A DNA stretch of 64,000 bases. Origin: Pelodera strongyloides. Its lineage: Eukaryota; Nematoda; Chromadorea; Rhabditida; Rhabditidae. Position 1 is the stretch's first letter. Every line of letters begins with the position of its first letter. The position numbers and the translations under genes are program-made. The notes beneath the pieces were generated by a model. It saw nothing but the letters and a program-made list of their open reading frames with translations, searched no databases and had not been told where the DNA came from. The stretch is taken from positions 62,001 to 126,000 of the forward strand of contig JAANDG010000287.1 of assembly GCA_036852015.1 (NCBI GenBank), given 5' to 3'. This document shows, piece after piece, positions 34,214-46,936 of this stretch.

Positions 34214-34630
34214 CTGACACAGCCGGGAGAGAGAGAGAAAGGGAAAGAGAAAAAGAAAAAGAAAGAGAAAGAGAAAGAGAAAGAAAAGGAGATAGAGATA
34301 GAGAAAGGAAGAAAGGGAAAGAAAAAGAAAGAGAGAACGAGAAAGAGAGAGAGAGAAAGAGAGGACGTGGAGAGAGGAAAGGGTTAGAGAGACAGAACAA
34401 GAGAGAGAAGACAGAGGGCCCTCAAAAAATGCAGACATCTCAGGGTAAAGGGCTTCCTGTCGGGCTTCTCTGCGTCTACGCCAACTTTTTGTAGTCTCCC
34501 TCAAGCTCGATGATGAGGCTTCTCCCCCCCCCCTTTCTCTCTCTCTCTCTCTCTCTCTCTGTATCTCTCTCTGTATCTCTATCTCTATCTCTCTCTCTCT
34601 CCCTCTCTATAACTCTCTCCCTTTCTCTCT
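34214..34630. repeat. GA array facing a CT array
   Basis: 34225-34400 is a GA/GAAA-rich tract and 34530-34630 a CT/CTAT-rich tract. They can pair as a large imperfect hairpin. Frames through it are low complexity only. Confidence 0.8.
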
Positions 34631-37127
34631 CATAAAATTTTTCATTTCCCGAGGGCTAACGAAATAAGTCCTCCCTCGGACAGGACAGGACACAGACTTG
34701 AGGGAAAAGCACGTTTCGTTTTTGAGAAAACTCTCATCAGACAGGGCAAACAGCTGAAACATTTTATCAGATAAAGATGTATCTATGAGAAACTCCATAA
34801 ACACCTAAACAGGGTTAACAAAGCTTATTGTTAGGCCACTTATTAGACTGCTTCCTGACCGTTCCTATACTGACGTAAAACTAGTAGTGCGCCGCGCAAC
34901 GCTGGCGCAAAAATTAGCGCGGCGTAAGATAGACGTCACTTACCATCACAAAACAGACTGAACTCCTCAGAATACGCTGCACACCAAACAAATCAGCATT
35001 GCGAAGACTTTACGAAAATGCGAAAAATGATGCAGCACCATGTAAAATGGTGGGGTTCGCCCTATCCTCGCCAGTTTTCGCGAATGCTTACTACACTCGT
35101 GAGAGCCTGGCGAGAGTCTGGGCGATGTTGGCGCACCTATTTTTTTTTGCGCGCACCATCATTGTTTCGCTTTGTATGATAGACACCGTTTCTAACAATC
35201 AAGTTATTATATTTTAAACACTCCTTATAATATGTGTGAAAAAGAACTAGCACATTTTATAAGCTCCATTTGCCTGTCCAAGAAAAGTGTTTTAACAATT
35301 AGTGATTCAAGGAATCGAAAAAAGTTCACTAAACGAAAATACTAAAAACGTGAGTGGCAGTGTGTTTATCGAAGAGATTCTCTGTACATTTCACGTTTTG
35401 TTTCTGTTTCAAACGAGAACCGCGTAATCCAGCTTACGTAATGCATATTTAGAACAGAAAAAAGCGGGCATTAATAGCGGTAAAAATGACAACAATGCTA
35501 CACAATGTTTTGAACAATTGTTTGATGAAGAAAAGAAGCCAGCAAATCGTAATTTACATAGAAAGAGCATTTAAACCAGCACAGGCGCAAGTACAGATCA
35601 ATCCCCCATAATGTACATCATTCTCTAATTAAATGTAGTCTAATACTTCAATGATTAATTTACTTTTCAGGATTAACCAACTTACGACTTATAATTGTCT
35701 GGGCAAATCGCAAGTTGCAATGAAAAGGTTAATGCTCTTCCGATCTCTGACAAAGTGTAGGAGTTGCTCGAATACTAATCTTATACTAATCTCATGCACA
35801 TCGGAAGTCCGTCTGATCCGCGTATTTTATTTTTATATTTGAAATTACAGATCAATCCCTACATGCGATTTTTAATTTGAAGAAACGGATGATATGGAAC
35901 TTGGCATTTATTAAAAATGTACGTGTAAAAATTCTAAATCTTAGATAGTGTGCCGCACACGCGAGACAAGCAGTGGGTGGCTACAAACAAAGAGTAGTGC
36001 GCCGAGGAGTGGCTGCTCGCACAAAAGTGAGTCCAGTGCGCGCGGCTTACAGGCAATGTTTCCTCCTATACTATAGAGAAAACGTGAAAAATTAGCCTCA
36101 TAAAAACGATCTAGATTTAAAAAATGATAAATTGAAATTGGAGAGTTTAAAACGATAACCCAACGGAACAAAGTACATGATACTGTATATGCGAGCATAT
36201 ATGCAAACATCCTTGTCACTAATTGTAAGACTATTATCGCGAGCCTCATCCTATAAAACTTCCTCGTATGTTTTCAAACCACAACGGAACACGCTAAGCA
36301 ATAAAGTACTCCGCATACAGTGTGGATAGGAAGTAATAACTCTTCATGGTTATCATAAGGAGCTTATATATAACTATACTTTATGTATCTCATTTTCTCG
36401 CATACATTTCTTGTCGTGTAATTGATACTAGAATGAGTCAGACCACAAAAAAAAGCCACATAAGATCTCAGAATACCAAAAATATAAACCACAAAAAAAA
36501 TGCCGAGGTTATGACAAGCTATATGTTAGATGTTTTAAAGGTACAAAATCGCCTACTTTTAGGTTCCGTTGCGTGATAAAGAATACAAATAGCTACAGTA
36601 AAACATTATAATTTGAGTGGGGAAATCTCAGTATTAAAAGTTGAAAAAATATATAAAAAAAACTCGCAAAGTAAAAAGATTGGCAATATAATAGGATAGA
36701 AGAGAAAATAAAAATAAATCCAATACATAAGTGTTAATTATATGACCGCAAAAACATTGCGTCATACTTTTCACATCAGTGTTTGATAAAATGAAAAAAA
36801 AAAGTAAAAAGCGAGAAAGTGAAAAAACTTAAGGCAGACAGGCAGAAATAAAAATTTCTCAATTCTAAATCAATCTACCATGTGACCATTTCACAAAAAG
36901 AGGGGGCAGAAACCTGTTTAATCTATTTTTCAAATCATTACGGACAAAAATTTCGAAAGATTTACGAAAGTAAGTTTTTTTATCGCGATTGTAGTATATC
37001 AATGACGTAAAGTGTCTATTAGCTTGCGAAAGCAGGTTTAAATATGTTAAGGTAAGGTCCACTAAAAAGATAAGCCGATTCTACTCTTAGAAAACTACAG
37101 GAACTACAGTATTACAAAACTAAAACT
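34631..37127. other. no gene recognised
   Basis: AT-rich with scattered GC-rich GCGC patches near 34890, 35130 and 35960. No exon-like structure. Confidence 0.45.
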
Positions 37128-37225
37128 GCATCGCGTTTCTAGCAAAAAAAAAGTGGATAAGTTAGATTCACACAGATGTACCGTAGCCACAATCCAAAAC
37201 TGGTACTCGGAGCTAGAAACGCGAT
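37128..37225. repeat. small palindromic element
   Basis: ATCGCGTTTCTAGC at the left and GCTAGAAACGCGAT at the right. Confidence 0.6.
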
Positions 37226-37775
37226 ATAAACTAAAAATTAGTGGAGAACGTAGGAATCTTATAAACTATACAAACCCACTTCAAAAGAAAAAGAAAGAAT
37301 TAGATCCAAAAAAATAAGAATAAAAATAACAATAATTAGACTCACAATCAGACACAGAAAAAATTAATTCCACAAGAAAAATCTGATCCGATGTACGAAG
37401 AAAAAATAAGTAAATCCTTTTTTTTTTCTTTTTTTTTTAATAAAAAACGAAAGGATTACGAGCTACGTTCGAACTTCAGTTGGGCATCAAAAATTTGGCA
37501 CTGCAATTTTTTTATGCACATGCGTCAATGAAAAGAATAACTACATGTACATGGTTTTAATTAGAAAAAAATAATAGTTTAAACTAATGGTTAGTGTACA
37601 TCATGTCATGCGTCAGGCTTTTATTACTTATACATGTGATATTTTTATCTTACTTGGAATAAAAGTGTTTTATCTTTCCAGATACACGGGAAAGGATTAT
37701 TTAAATCGATTGATCATGGATAGAGTAAACAGTAAATGTATCAATACACCTTACTAACACTTTTGAAAAAAAAAA
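37226..37775. other. no feature recognised
   Basis: AT-rich with poly-A and poly-T tracts; no gene or repeat seen. Confidence 0.45.
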
Positions 37776-37828
37776 AGAGAGAGAGACAGAGAGATAGAGA
37801 GAGGAGAGAGAGAGAGAGACAGAAAGAT

Positions 37829-37878
<50 letters not shown>
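37776..37878. repeat. GA microsatellite
   Basis: Almost pure (GA)n with occasional CAGA and TAGA interruptions. Confidence 0.9.
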
Positions 37879-37881
<3 letters not shown>

Positions 37882-38215
37882 TATGAATATGCGGAATAGA
37901 ATACAGTGTACATGTAGTATGTATGTCCGTGTTATGGTACTTTATCCTGGTCGATATTTTTTCTTCCTTTTTTTATGGATTCTACCGGATGAGCAACAAC
38001 TGTGATGAAACATAAGGCAGTGTAGAAATGGGTACACGTATACATCGACAAACGGAGACAAAATCCCGCAGCTCCTCCGGATAGTATGTATTATCCTATT
38101 AAGTTACGCCGCCTGCGTAAGTACTGGTTGTAAAAAGAATGTGCGTTTTCAAAGCGGTGGCGCAGTCTGGGAGCCTGGGAAGTGTGCGTATGTTTGGGAT
38201 TCTACTTCTCTGTCT

Positions 38216-38352
38216 ATCTTTCTCGCTTTTCTTTTTTCCCTCTCTTCTCCAACGATCCTCACTCTCTCTTTCTCTCTCTCCCTCTAACTTCACTCCCTCT
38301 GTCCTTCTCTCCATTCGCTCTCCCTCTTCATACCTTCTCTCTTTTCCTCTCT

Positions 38353-38416
<64 letters not shown>

Positions 38417-38440
38417 TCTCTTTCTCTCTCTCTCTCCTCC
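38216..38440. repeat. CT microsatellite
   Basis: Long CT tract, purest at 38340-38440, opposite in sense to the GA array at 37776. Confidence 0.9.
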
Positions 38441-39503
38441 ATCCCCTCCCGTGTTTACCACTTTGCACTTTGTCACAGCCCCATTTACTACCCGGGGAGC
38501 TCTCGGGAAAGAATAGAAACTAGTAACACAGAAGTGAACGAGAGTAGGTACTTGGTGGGAGGGCTGTCTGGTGATGAACATATTCACTTTTCTTTGTATA
38601 TCTTCAAAAATAACAATATTTCCATTTTAAATTTTATGAATAACTTCAAAATACGTTCTTGGGTTTCACCTGAACATGTGGCTCCCATTTGTGGAAGACA
38701 TCAGCTTACGACATGGCACTGCGTTAGAGCCTTCAGAAGATCGTTGGCAAGCTTAGTAGGTTGAAAGATACGGTATGAGCATACATAACCATAAGCTCCC
38801 ACTTTTGGCCCACTTCTGTTTGTTTCGTGTTAGTCGAAAGGGGTGATAATGCCCTACATCATCATAAGATATACCTTTTGGTTAACTGGGTCTTGCCTAC
38901 CGTTACTAACGGCTAACTAACGGCTTACCGTTAGTGAGATGTACCTTACGTCAGAGTTATTGTTTGCCAGTTCCAAAATTCAACCATAACCCATGGGGAC
39001 CACTAACATCGTGTATTCTTCAGTTCAGTGTATGTAATGTTGTATGGTGCCGCAAAGTTGCACTTTTGTCTTGAAAAAAGAAAGGAAAATCAATGCTACA
39101 AACTACATTCTGGCCTAGACGTTGAAAAGTGCACTTTTCAATTCACAAATTTAAAGGAAAAAATGCGTCAGTGTGAGACAAGAGTAACGTAAAGGTGGGT
39201 TACTACGCTATGCGTAGCACGTCATCGACGCACTTATGGTGCGGTAGCAAGATGCGTTAGGGTGTAGAAATTTAGAGCAAAGAAATCGATAAGATTCAGT
39301 TGCTGAAAACTGTAAATATGAAAATTCTGGACGTTATTGAGTATAAATACCATTAAAATGCTTTTTTTTTAGTGCGACGTGACGTCCGCGGCGTCCGTAG
39401 ACGAAATGATTTTTTCTGATTTTCTGATTAACGTGATGTTCAAAGAAATATGACTAAAATTGGTATTAACTACACATTTGGAATCATTCGTAAAATGAGC
39501 TAA
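38441..39503. other. no gene recognised
   Basis: Mixed AT-rich sequence. A short CTAACGG repetition occurs near 38890-38935. No exon seen. Confidence 0.45.
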
Positions 39504-39756
39504 TGGGGTTTGCAAGCATGCCCGATTTTCCTTGCAAGTATCGAAAAAATTACCGTATCTTGGCACTACACGAGCATATCTAAAGGCAGTTTTTACGACC
39601 GATCGCCACGGGACCAATTGTTCATCAAAAAATGTCTTTGATGGCGGATTTTCTATAGTGTGGATGTGTCAAAATTACGGTAAAAGTGTGTAAAAAGCAC
39701 ACGATTTTGCGAATTGCAAGGAAAACTCGAGGTTTTTGACATACTTGCAAACCCCA
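39504..39756. mobile_element. MITE sharing ends and body with the 7.4-kb element
   Basis: TGGGGTTTGCAAG and CTTGCAAACCCCA flanked by TAA on both sides (39501-39503 and 39757-39759). Its 253 bp match 6340-6592 almost throughout except the last TIR, which the large element lacks at that place. Confidence 0.85.
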
Positions 39757-41309
39757 TAAAGGGAAAGTCATTTCATGACGTCCCTGAGATTGAAATATAG
39801 CAGCAAATTCCAAGAATTCAGAGAATTAAAAAAAAACTAAAATTACAAACCAGCAAACACATTTGAGTTGCCAGCGGTTCGCGGTGACCAAAACCACCTT
39901 GATATGTTTCATATGCAACTTATAATAAAGACACACTTATATATTTTATATCCTTTGATCCATTATCAGAAAATTAATTAAATAATTAGAGTTCATTTCT
40001 GTAACTACATATTACTCACACTCAGACATATAATTTGTATGTCTACTGCTTTTTGTATTATACAAATTCAAGAATCAAACAAGGACAATTTTCACAAAAT
40101 GTACAAATGACTCATACATAGATAAAGACTATAGAGGATTGAAAATATCAAAAATATAATACATATAATTCTCAAGAAAGCAAATATTACCCGAAATTTA
40201 ATAAAAGACATCGCATTCCTGGAAAAAAGGCTAAAAAAAATGAAAACAGCCATTTTTCTGGCCTCGTGCAGTAGTAAATAAGACGTGGGTGAAAAACAAT
40301 TTTATCCCTTCCACCAGAGCAAAGCACACGAGAAAAAGTTGTTTTTCGTGTTCTTATAGACTATAGATTAGTTTTGGAAAAGAAATTGTAACAAATATTC
40401 AGTTATTGATGAACTTTGTTCCTAATAATCACGCATCATTTGGAACATGTTTTCGTATCAAAAACATATACGAAAAACTAAATTATGTCCAAAAATATAG
40501 AGTTTGGCTTCTAGATTTTCTTCTGGCAAGCATTAACTTTGACCAAGTCTTACAAGATGAACATGAAAATGGAAAAATGTTGTCATTTTATTTTGTAGCT
40601 TTCAACAAATTTAGTGGGCAGTTTCAAACAAGTGGGTACAGCTAATTATAAGACATTTAAAAGGTTCAAAGAAAGGTTATACCCATAATCGGATAAGCTA
40701 GGGTTAGCGTGTAGAAAAATTACATAGAAAAAATCCTATAAAAAATTAGCGATTAATAAGAATAAGCTATATTCATGTGGGTGTCTAATGAGTGGGTGTG
40801 TAAGAATTATTTTTCTGTTTTTGTCATATTCTATTCTTCTTCGTTTATGTTATTGTTGCACACTTCACAATTCAGGCTTCGGTGCGCTTTACAAATTTAA
40901 ACACACGAGTTGTTTGCACTTGCAAAAAGGACACATGGAACACCATGCATACATATACTGATAAAAACGTGGTAAATAATGGTGAGCAGCGAAAACATGG
41001 CGCACATGTGGCACTTTTTTGAGATGATGCGGTGGTCGCGCAACTTGCTCCACAGGTGCTCCACGCGTTCGCCAACTGAAATTGCACATCTTTAGTATAT
41101 ACATCAGAAATCTCAAAACCACTAACCACGGTTTTAAAGAGCGATGTTAAATTTAAATTTAAGTAAAAACAAATAATTAGGACGAAGTGTTTTGGGATTA
41201 ACAGAACTGAGTTATACTGGATTGCAACATGAGAGAACAATGTGCATTTCATGTGATGCGCTTTTCGTTTGGAAAGAAACGTGCAATTTCCTCTCAGCAG
41301 CTACACGTT
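39757..41309. other. no gene recognised
   Basis: AT-rich. Frames of 79 and 126 codons have no family features or splice pattern. Confidence 0.45.
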
Positions 41310-41340
41310 CTCTCTACTCTCTTCTTTCTCTTTCTCTTTC

Positions 41341-41412
<72 letters not shown>

Positions 41413-41420
41413 TCTCTCGA
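41310..41420. repeat. CT microsatellite
   Basis: (CTTTCT)n passing into (CT)n. Confidence 0.9.
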
Positions 41421-41644
41421 CAAGCGTTTCCTCTTTTTATTTTAGTTTATTTTTAAATCGTTTTTCTCCGCAACTGTTTGCCTATGTGTGTTTACAAACG
41501 GCGAAAAGCCGAAGTTGCAATGTCCCATTTTTCGGGCTACAAACCACAAACTACAATATTTTTTAATTAGTGAGGTCCCAAAGCAGCATTGTATATAATG
41601 GTTCGTGAACGTATACAGGACCCAAATTCCCGTATAATATTTAA

Positions 41645-41808
41645 AGCGAAATGCTAGCCTCTTTGGAAAATTTGCATATGATAAGCAAATCCTATGTACC
41701 CTATGCTAATTTTGCACGATTGCCGTGGACGAATCGTACAAAATTTGCATAGGATACATAAGATTTGCTTATCATATGCAAATTTTCCAATGGGGCTAAC
41801 ATTTCGCT
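41645..41808. mobile_element. TTAA-type palindromic MITE (AGCGAAATGCTAGCC family)
   Basis: TTAA-AGCGAAATGCTAGCC at the left and GGCTAACATTTCGCT at the right; the right TTAA is changed to GTAA. Confidence 0.8.
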
Positions 41809-42292
41809 GTAATCTGCGTCGCCCTTCCGACATAGAAAATTTGCATACGAAACATGATGGGAATGCAGTTGGCCCGTATATTTGTTTTAAACGTATTCAT
41901 TATTTACACACACTATGCACATGCCTTTCAGTATACATATTATATTGTCGTTTTTCGGTTCGAACGACACTGGCAAAACTCTGTGATCATATATGTACAA
42001 AAAATGTAGAATTCTGTTAGCCGCTTTATTTAATGAGACAGTGTTGAACTAAAGCACTGAGCCAAACCACAAGTAATCAAAGTTTTCCTTTGAGACCAAA
42101 ACTTTCAAATTGTTTCAGAATTTCAATTAAATGTAGGGGCTTCGGTGGGGGTCTCTTTCTTTGATATTGGCCCCAGACTCCAAAAAAAGAGCTCATAATT
42201 AAATGGAAAAAAGAGAAAGATTTACGTGCTGTCTGGAGGCGTAAGTATAAGTCTGAGGAAATTTTAAATTTGAGGGACATATTAGCCCGTAT

Positions 42293-42431
42293 TCTCGGGT
42301 CGACGGAAACGTTCCGTTTGGGAAATCCTTTGTATGCAAATTTCTCGACTATCTAAACTAGCTGGAGGAAAAATTTGCATACGAATGAGCTCCCAAACGG
42401 AACATTCCTGTCGACCCGAGAATACGGGCTA
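42293..42431. mobile_element. short relative of the 16766-17354 element
   Basis: AGCCCGTATTCTCGGGTCGA and its complement at the two ends, with CGGAAACGTTCCGTTTGGG inside. Only 139 bp, almost a pure hairpin. Confidence 0.75.
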
Positions 42432-42860
42432 ATGTTAGTACATCGTTGTTAAGAGTTCTTTCGAATATTAAAAAAAAATATATATAAAACACAAAAGTAT
42501 TGCAAAGATCTTCATAAATGGTACGTGAAACACACAGCTTTCAACACTTATAAAATGAACATTACGCTTAAAAACAGTAGCTGTGGGCCTAAAAACTGTA
42601 TACTTGGAAACTTGGAAGTAACTTATACGTTGGATTTAGATTTGATATAAAAAAGAAAATGGGCCTGACCCTAAATCGACAAAACACAACTGTTGTTTGT
42701 GCACTTTTTTCTTGTCAAAACCGCTCAAAGAAAGGATCGCATTTCAAAAAAGGCTCAGTTTTGGGGGAAACACATCAAATATCTGGTAGTGCATAATATG
42801 TATATAGAAAAGGAAAGAGAAGTGATGAGTTCGACCGGTTGGGAATTGGAAACTGGAAGA

Positions 42861-43000
42861 GGAATTCGGAAACTGGGAATGGAATTCGGAAACTGGGAAT
42901 GGAATTCGGAAATTGGGAATGGAATTCGGAAACTGGGAATGGAATTCGGAAACTGGGAATGGAATTCGAAAACTGGGAATGGAATTCGGAAACTGGGAAT
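42861..43000 (+). repeat. seven tandem copies of a 20-bp unit
   Basis: Unit GGAATTCGGAAACTGGGAAT repeated seven times in exact register with three single-base variants, preceded by a diverged eighth copy at 42841-42860. Long frames on both strands are a by-product. Confidence 0.95.
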
Positions 43001-43917
43001 GGAAATAATTGTTTGCGTAACGTTCTTATTCAAGCAATAATGCAGACCTCTTCGAGAAGTTGAAAAAACAAGAAGTTAAAAGAAAATAATTTACAGAAAA
43101 ACGTTTTTATTAACGAATAACAAAAAGTATAGTGCGTGGCTATGCCTTGCCCACATAAAACTGTCAAAACATGGCTCGCAGACATCAGTCCTTTATCAGT
43201 ACTGAAAATAGAAAGAAAAAAGATTCTTATCAACAAATTTATCATTGCCAATGTCTCGAGCACACTGTTTGCTTATTATGGGCATAAATTCACTACAAAT
43301 GCTTATTATACAAGGAAAATAACACTGAAAGGGGGGTAATTATTAAAGAAAATTTTGGTGCGCTTATGTTTTCCCGGAATATGTTTATACAATCACGCCA
43401 TGAGATGTATGCTATAATTAGGCATTAGAGAATTTATATAATAGTAATTGGCTGTTATGGAAACTTCAGAAAACGTGCCACAGTATATATATATGGAAAA
43501 GGTGTAGGTGTAATAAGTAGGAGAACCCATAAGGTCGCGAATTATTACGGTATCACAGCGCTTTTACTGGTATTAGCTACCTAACTAACAGTAGATTAAT
43601 TAGCATGAGCTGGATAAATTGGTATTGTTAATGTCTTCGGAAATATACCATTGAGTAACGCTCAGGAGTAGGTGAGGCTACCACTACCCAAAGAAGGTAC
43701 CCAGAGAAATACTATGATGGGTGGCACTCAAGTTATCCAAACCAATGTGTACATTTAGCAGAGTTCCAATCCCTGCTGCAGTCAGAGTGACACCAGTACA
43801 ACAATATCTGAGCAATGAAACTCAAAGGACATAAAATAGAATAGTGCACAAGCCCTTTATTTTTGTGTACACAGTCTGAGACAGACTGATGAAGAATTCA
43901 AACAACGCAAAAATCGT
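43001..43917. other. no gene recognised
   Basis: No exon-like frame or repeat beyond short AT tracts. Confidence 0.4.
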
Positions 43918-44042
43918 TCACTCTTTCTCTCTCGCTTTCTCCGTCGCGACTTCCCTATCTAGATATTTTCACCTCTCTCCTTTTCTATTTCTCTCTAACT
44001 CTCAGTGTCTCTCTTCCTCTGTTTCTCTGAGACTCTCTCTTC

Positions 44043-44091
<49 letters not shown>

Positions 44092-44095
44092 AGTA
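43918..44095. repeat. CT-rich tract
   Basis: CT-rich throughout, purest (CT)n at 44038-44090. Confidence 0.85.
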
Positions 44096-44917
44096 TCATG
44101 TGAATTGTACTCCAGCGTACATCAAATTTCACACGGTTTCATGAAGGGACCTGCGACATATAATACATGTGTTTATATATTTTGATTCGCAGACATTTGC
44201 GCTCTTCAAACAACACTTACAGTGCTTCGCCCATTACTCCAATGGATTCACAGTAATATCCCTATCGTCTGTGGCTGTGGTCATGTGGTGCGCATACATG
44301 TGGAAACTCCGAACTTCAGTGGAAACTCCGAACCAGCTATCAGAAACGGTGGTGTCGACATTTATATGGATATACTTGGTGTTGTGTATAATTAATAGCA
44401 GTCCCATGGAGGTTACGCTTGTCCGCTCGAAAATGGGAATTAAGTAAAAAAAAAATACTAATCAGGGTTTTTTTGTTCACCATTGTCAGAAAATGTTGGT
44501 TAAAAAAGGAACGGTCAAGTTTGTGTTGATGGGAGGGTTTGCAGATAACCCACCAACGAGCCCGCCATGTCAAACTGAACGTTCTTTGCAGTCGGAACAA
44601 AATGATTCTTTTCAATGTTATTTTCCCTAAAACTTCCCACCCATATGAATTCAACCACTAGTGAAATGACTTCTTCAATATATAAAGTTGTCAATCTTCT
44701 ACCACTTCTTTCTCCACCTGTCGCGGTTTTCTAGAAGGTGAATTGCAGAAAGAAACGTCGAACTTTCTCACGAAGGGATGAAAACTGAATTAATACATGG
44801 GTATGTATTTGTTGTTTCTTTTTGTTTTTGTTATGTGATCTGTTTTTGAAACAGATGCTGGACAGCTGCACTCATTGGGATAGGATAGATCGTCCAATAT
44901 AAACCTCTACCCTTAGT

Positions 44918-46013
44918 TGGCTCGGTCTAAATTCTATTTTATGGTACGATTACGGTACTTGGCCTTCGCGCCAAAATTCAATTTAAATCGGGCGGGTAGG
45001 TGCAAAATTAATCAATACAGAGAATGTGGGCCTTTCGCCGGGCCGGAGAGCATAAGTGCCTCTACCTTCCCCCGGTGCCCTTTCTCTCTTATTATGATTT
45101 TAAATAATAGATTATTAGCATTTTTGTTTTTCTTATTTGTTCAGCCACTGAACTGATGAGGATCAGGCTGGGTTTTTGCCCGTCTTCAGTAAGACCCGAA
45201 ACGGGATTAGACTATTTATTTTTATAATTTATTTGTTTATCCCCGCCCTTCAGCCCGCCATACCAAACATGGGGCCGAACCGGGAACCTCTATAGGCGTT
45301 AGCCATGCATGCTACGTCTATCAAGTTCATGCCAGTTGCGTTGATATATTCCGCTACTTTTTCACACATTCTGTTCTGGGGACTGCCATGGTCGTATTGG
45401 CACAAACCAATGGGAATGGTGAGGCATGAAGGGAGGTTCCGAATCTGTGGTTGGCCGGGTTTGAGGGAAATCTATTATTATTATTCAGGACCTAGGCCAG
45501 TGTTGTCATGCGAGAGGTTCGTCCCTGAGCCGCAAGGCCACACGTTCCCACCAGAACTCCAGTTATTCTGACTGAGATGGCAGAGCGCAGACTTCTCGCT
45601 AGGTTCCTTAGCGCCTACCCAAGACCCGGGACGTGTCCCTTGCTCAAAGGGGGCAAGTTGGCTCGGTCCAAATTCTATTTTATGGTACGATTACGGTACC
45701 TGGCCTCCGCGCCAAAATTCAATTTAAATCGGGCGGGTAGGTGCAAAATTAATCAATACAGAGACTGTGGGCCTTTCGCCGGGCCGGGGAGCATAAGTGC
45801 CTCTACCTTCCTTCCTCCGGTGCCCTTTCTCTTTTATTATGATTTTAAATAATAGATTATTATCATTTTTGTTTTTCTTATTTGTTCAGCCACTGAACTG
45901 ATGAGGGTCAGGCTGGGTTTTTTCCCGTCTTCAGTAATACCCGAAACGGGATTAAACTATTTATTTTTATAATTGATTTGTTTATCCCCGCCCTTCAGCC
46001 CGCCATACCAAAC
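44918..46013 (+). mobile_element. miniature LTR-like element (TRIM-like)
   Basis: Direct repeats of about 350 bp lie at 44918-45268 and 45659-46013. Both begin TGGCTCGGTC and end ACCAAACA, so each has TG...CA ends. The 390-bp interior begins TGGGGCCGAACCGGGAACC, as a primer-binding site adjoining a 5' LTR would, and ends with purine-rich CAAAGGGGGCAAG, as a polypurine tract would. There are no gag or pol frames. Flanks CTTAG and TTTAG might be a 5-bp target duplication, but the fit is imperfect. Confidence 0.6.
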
Positions 46014-46587
46014 AAACATTTAGCCAACCGGTCTCCGTCACTGCGGGACTCATGGCACACTGGAAACTTCAACCATTTGGCAACCACATAGAGACTGTGT
46101 GGTGGCCAGTTCTGCAGTGGATTTCGAGAAAATACGCCCCGTGGTTCGGCTCACGAAAAAAAATCGGGACCGTCGCCAAATGGTTCCCTCTGTAAATCTG
46201 TGATTAGTTTCCACCACCCCTGAACGAAAACCCTTTCTTAGCGAGTGAGGTAACTCCCTCTTGATTCTATAGCACTCAACGAGTACCGTAACTGTCCTTC
46301 GCGCCAAATGTGAATTTAAAGAAAAATCAATTATGGGCGATACAGGAGTAGTGCAGCGGGAAAGTTGCCTCCGCTTTCTCGTTCTCTCGTTGTTCAGCCT
46401 TTAATTTTTACTATAATATAATATCAATAATTTCTTTTTTATATCTTCAGTCCTTCTTTGAAACCAACAAACGTGCAATCGAGCTTTTCATTGTAATAAA
46501 ACACGTTCGTTGGTCTAGCTGTTCTTAACATTATTATGCCAGGCAAAAAAAAAGTTATTTTCGCAGAAAAACGTCTAAAACAAAAAT

Positions 46588-46936
46588 GGAACGGTCAAGT
46601 TTGTGCTGATGGGAGGGTTTGCAGATAACCCACCAACTCCGGACCAGCTCCATATTTGTTTCATTGTGCGAAGATTGATATAGGTGCCATTCTGTGACGG
46701 GCTATTTCAAACCATCAGTCAAATTGAACGTTCTTTGTGTCGTGTGCAAGACGAAGTCGTGTGCAAAATACATTAAACCAACGCAGGCAAAGAACGATCA
46801 TGTTGACGGGTGGTGCATAATAATCCGCGCGAGAGAGGCGCCTATATGTAGTGCCTCATTCACGTGAGTGAATAGGAGATGGTCCGGAGTTGGTGGGTTA
46901 TCGAAACCCTCCCATCAACGCAAACTTGACCGCTCC
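46588..46936. mobile_element. palindromic element (GGAACGGTCAAGTTTG ends)
   Basis: The left arm GGAACGGTCAAGTTTG then TTTGCAGATAACCCACCAAC pairs with right GTTGGTGGGTTATCGAAACC then CAAACTTGACCGCTCC. Single arms of the family recur at 44508, 47535, 48297 and 49917. Confidence 0.75.

Noticed and set aside
34158..34504. Lys/Glu-rich and Ser/Leu-rich frames
   Set aside because: They are translations of GA/CT arrays. The same applies near 37736, 38099-38523, 41192-41566, 43889 and 55773.
35398..35420. CTGTTTCA motif of nematode piRNA genes (also near 44842 and 47007)
   Set aside because: Three hits in 64 kb of both strands is about chance, with no clustering or phased downstream T.
42861..43000. 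Possible CRISPR-like array
   Set aside because: Units are directly abutting without spacers and the genome is nematode.
42693..43063. 115-, 92- and 74-codon repetitive frames
   Set aside because: Translations of the 20-bp minisatellite.
45128..45215. Hammerhead ribozyme (CTGATGAG...CGAAAC)
   Set aside because: Both core strings are present about 40 nt apart, but the sequence after GAAAC does not give a stem III closing on a UH cleavage site. The bases form simple hairpins instead.
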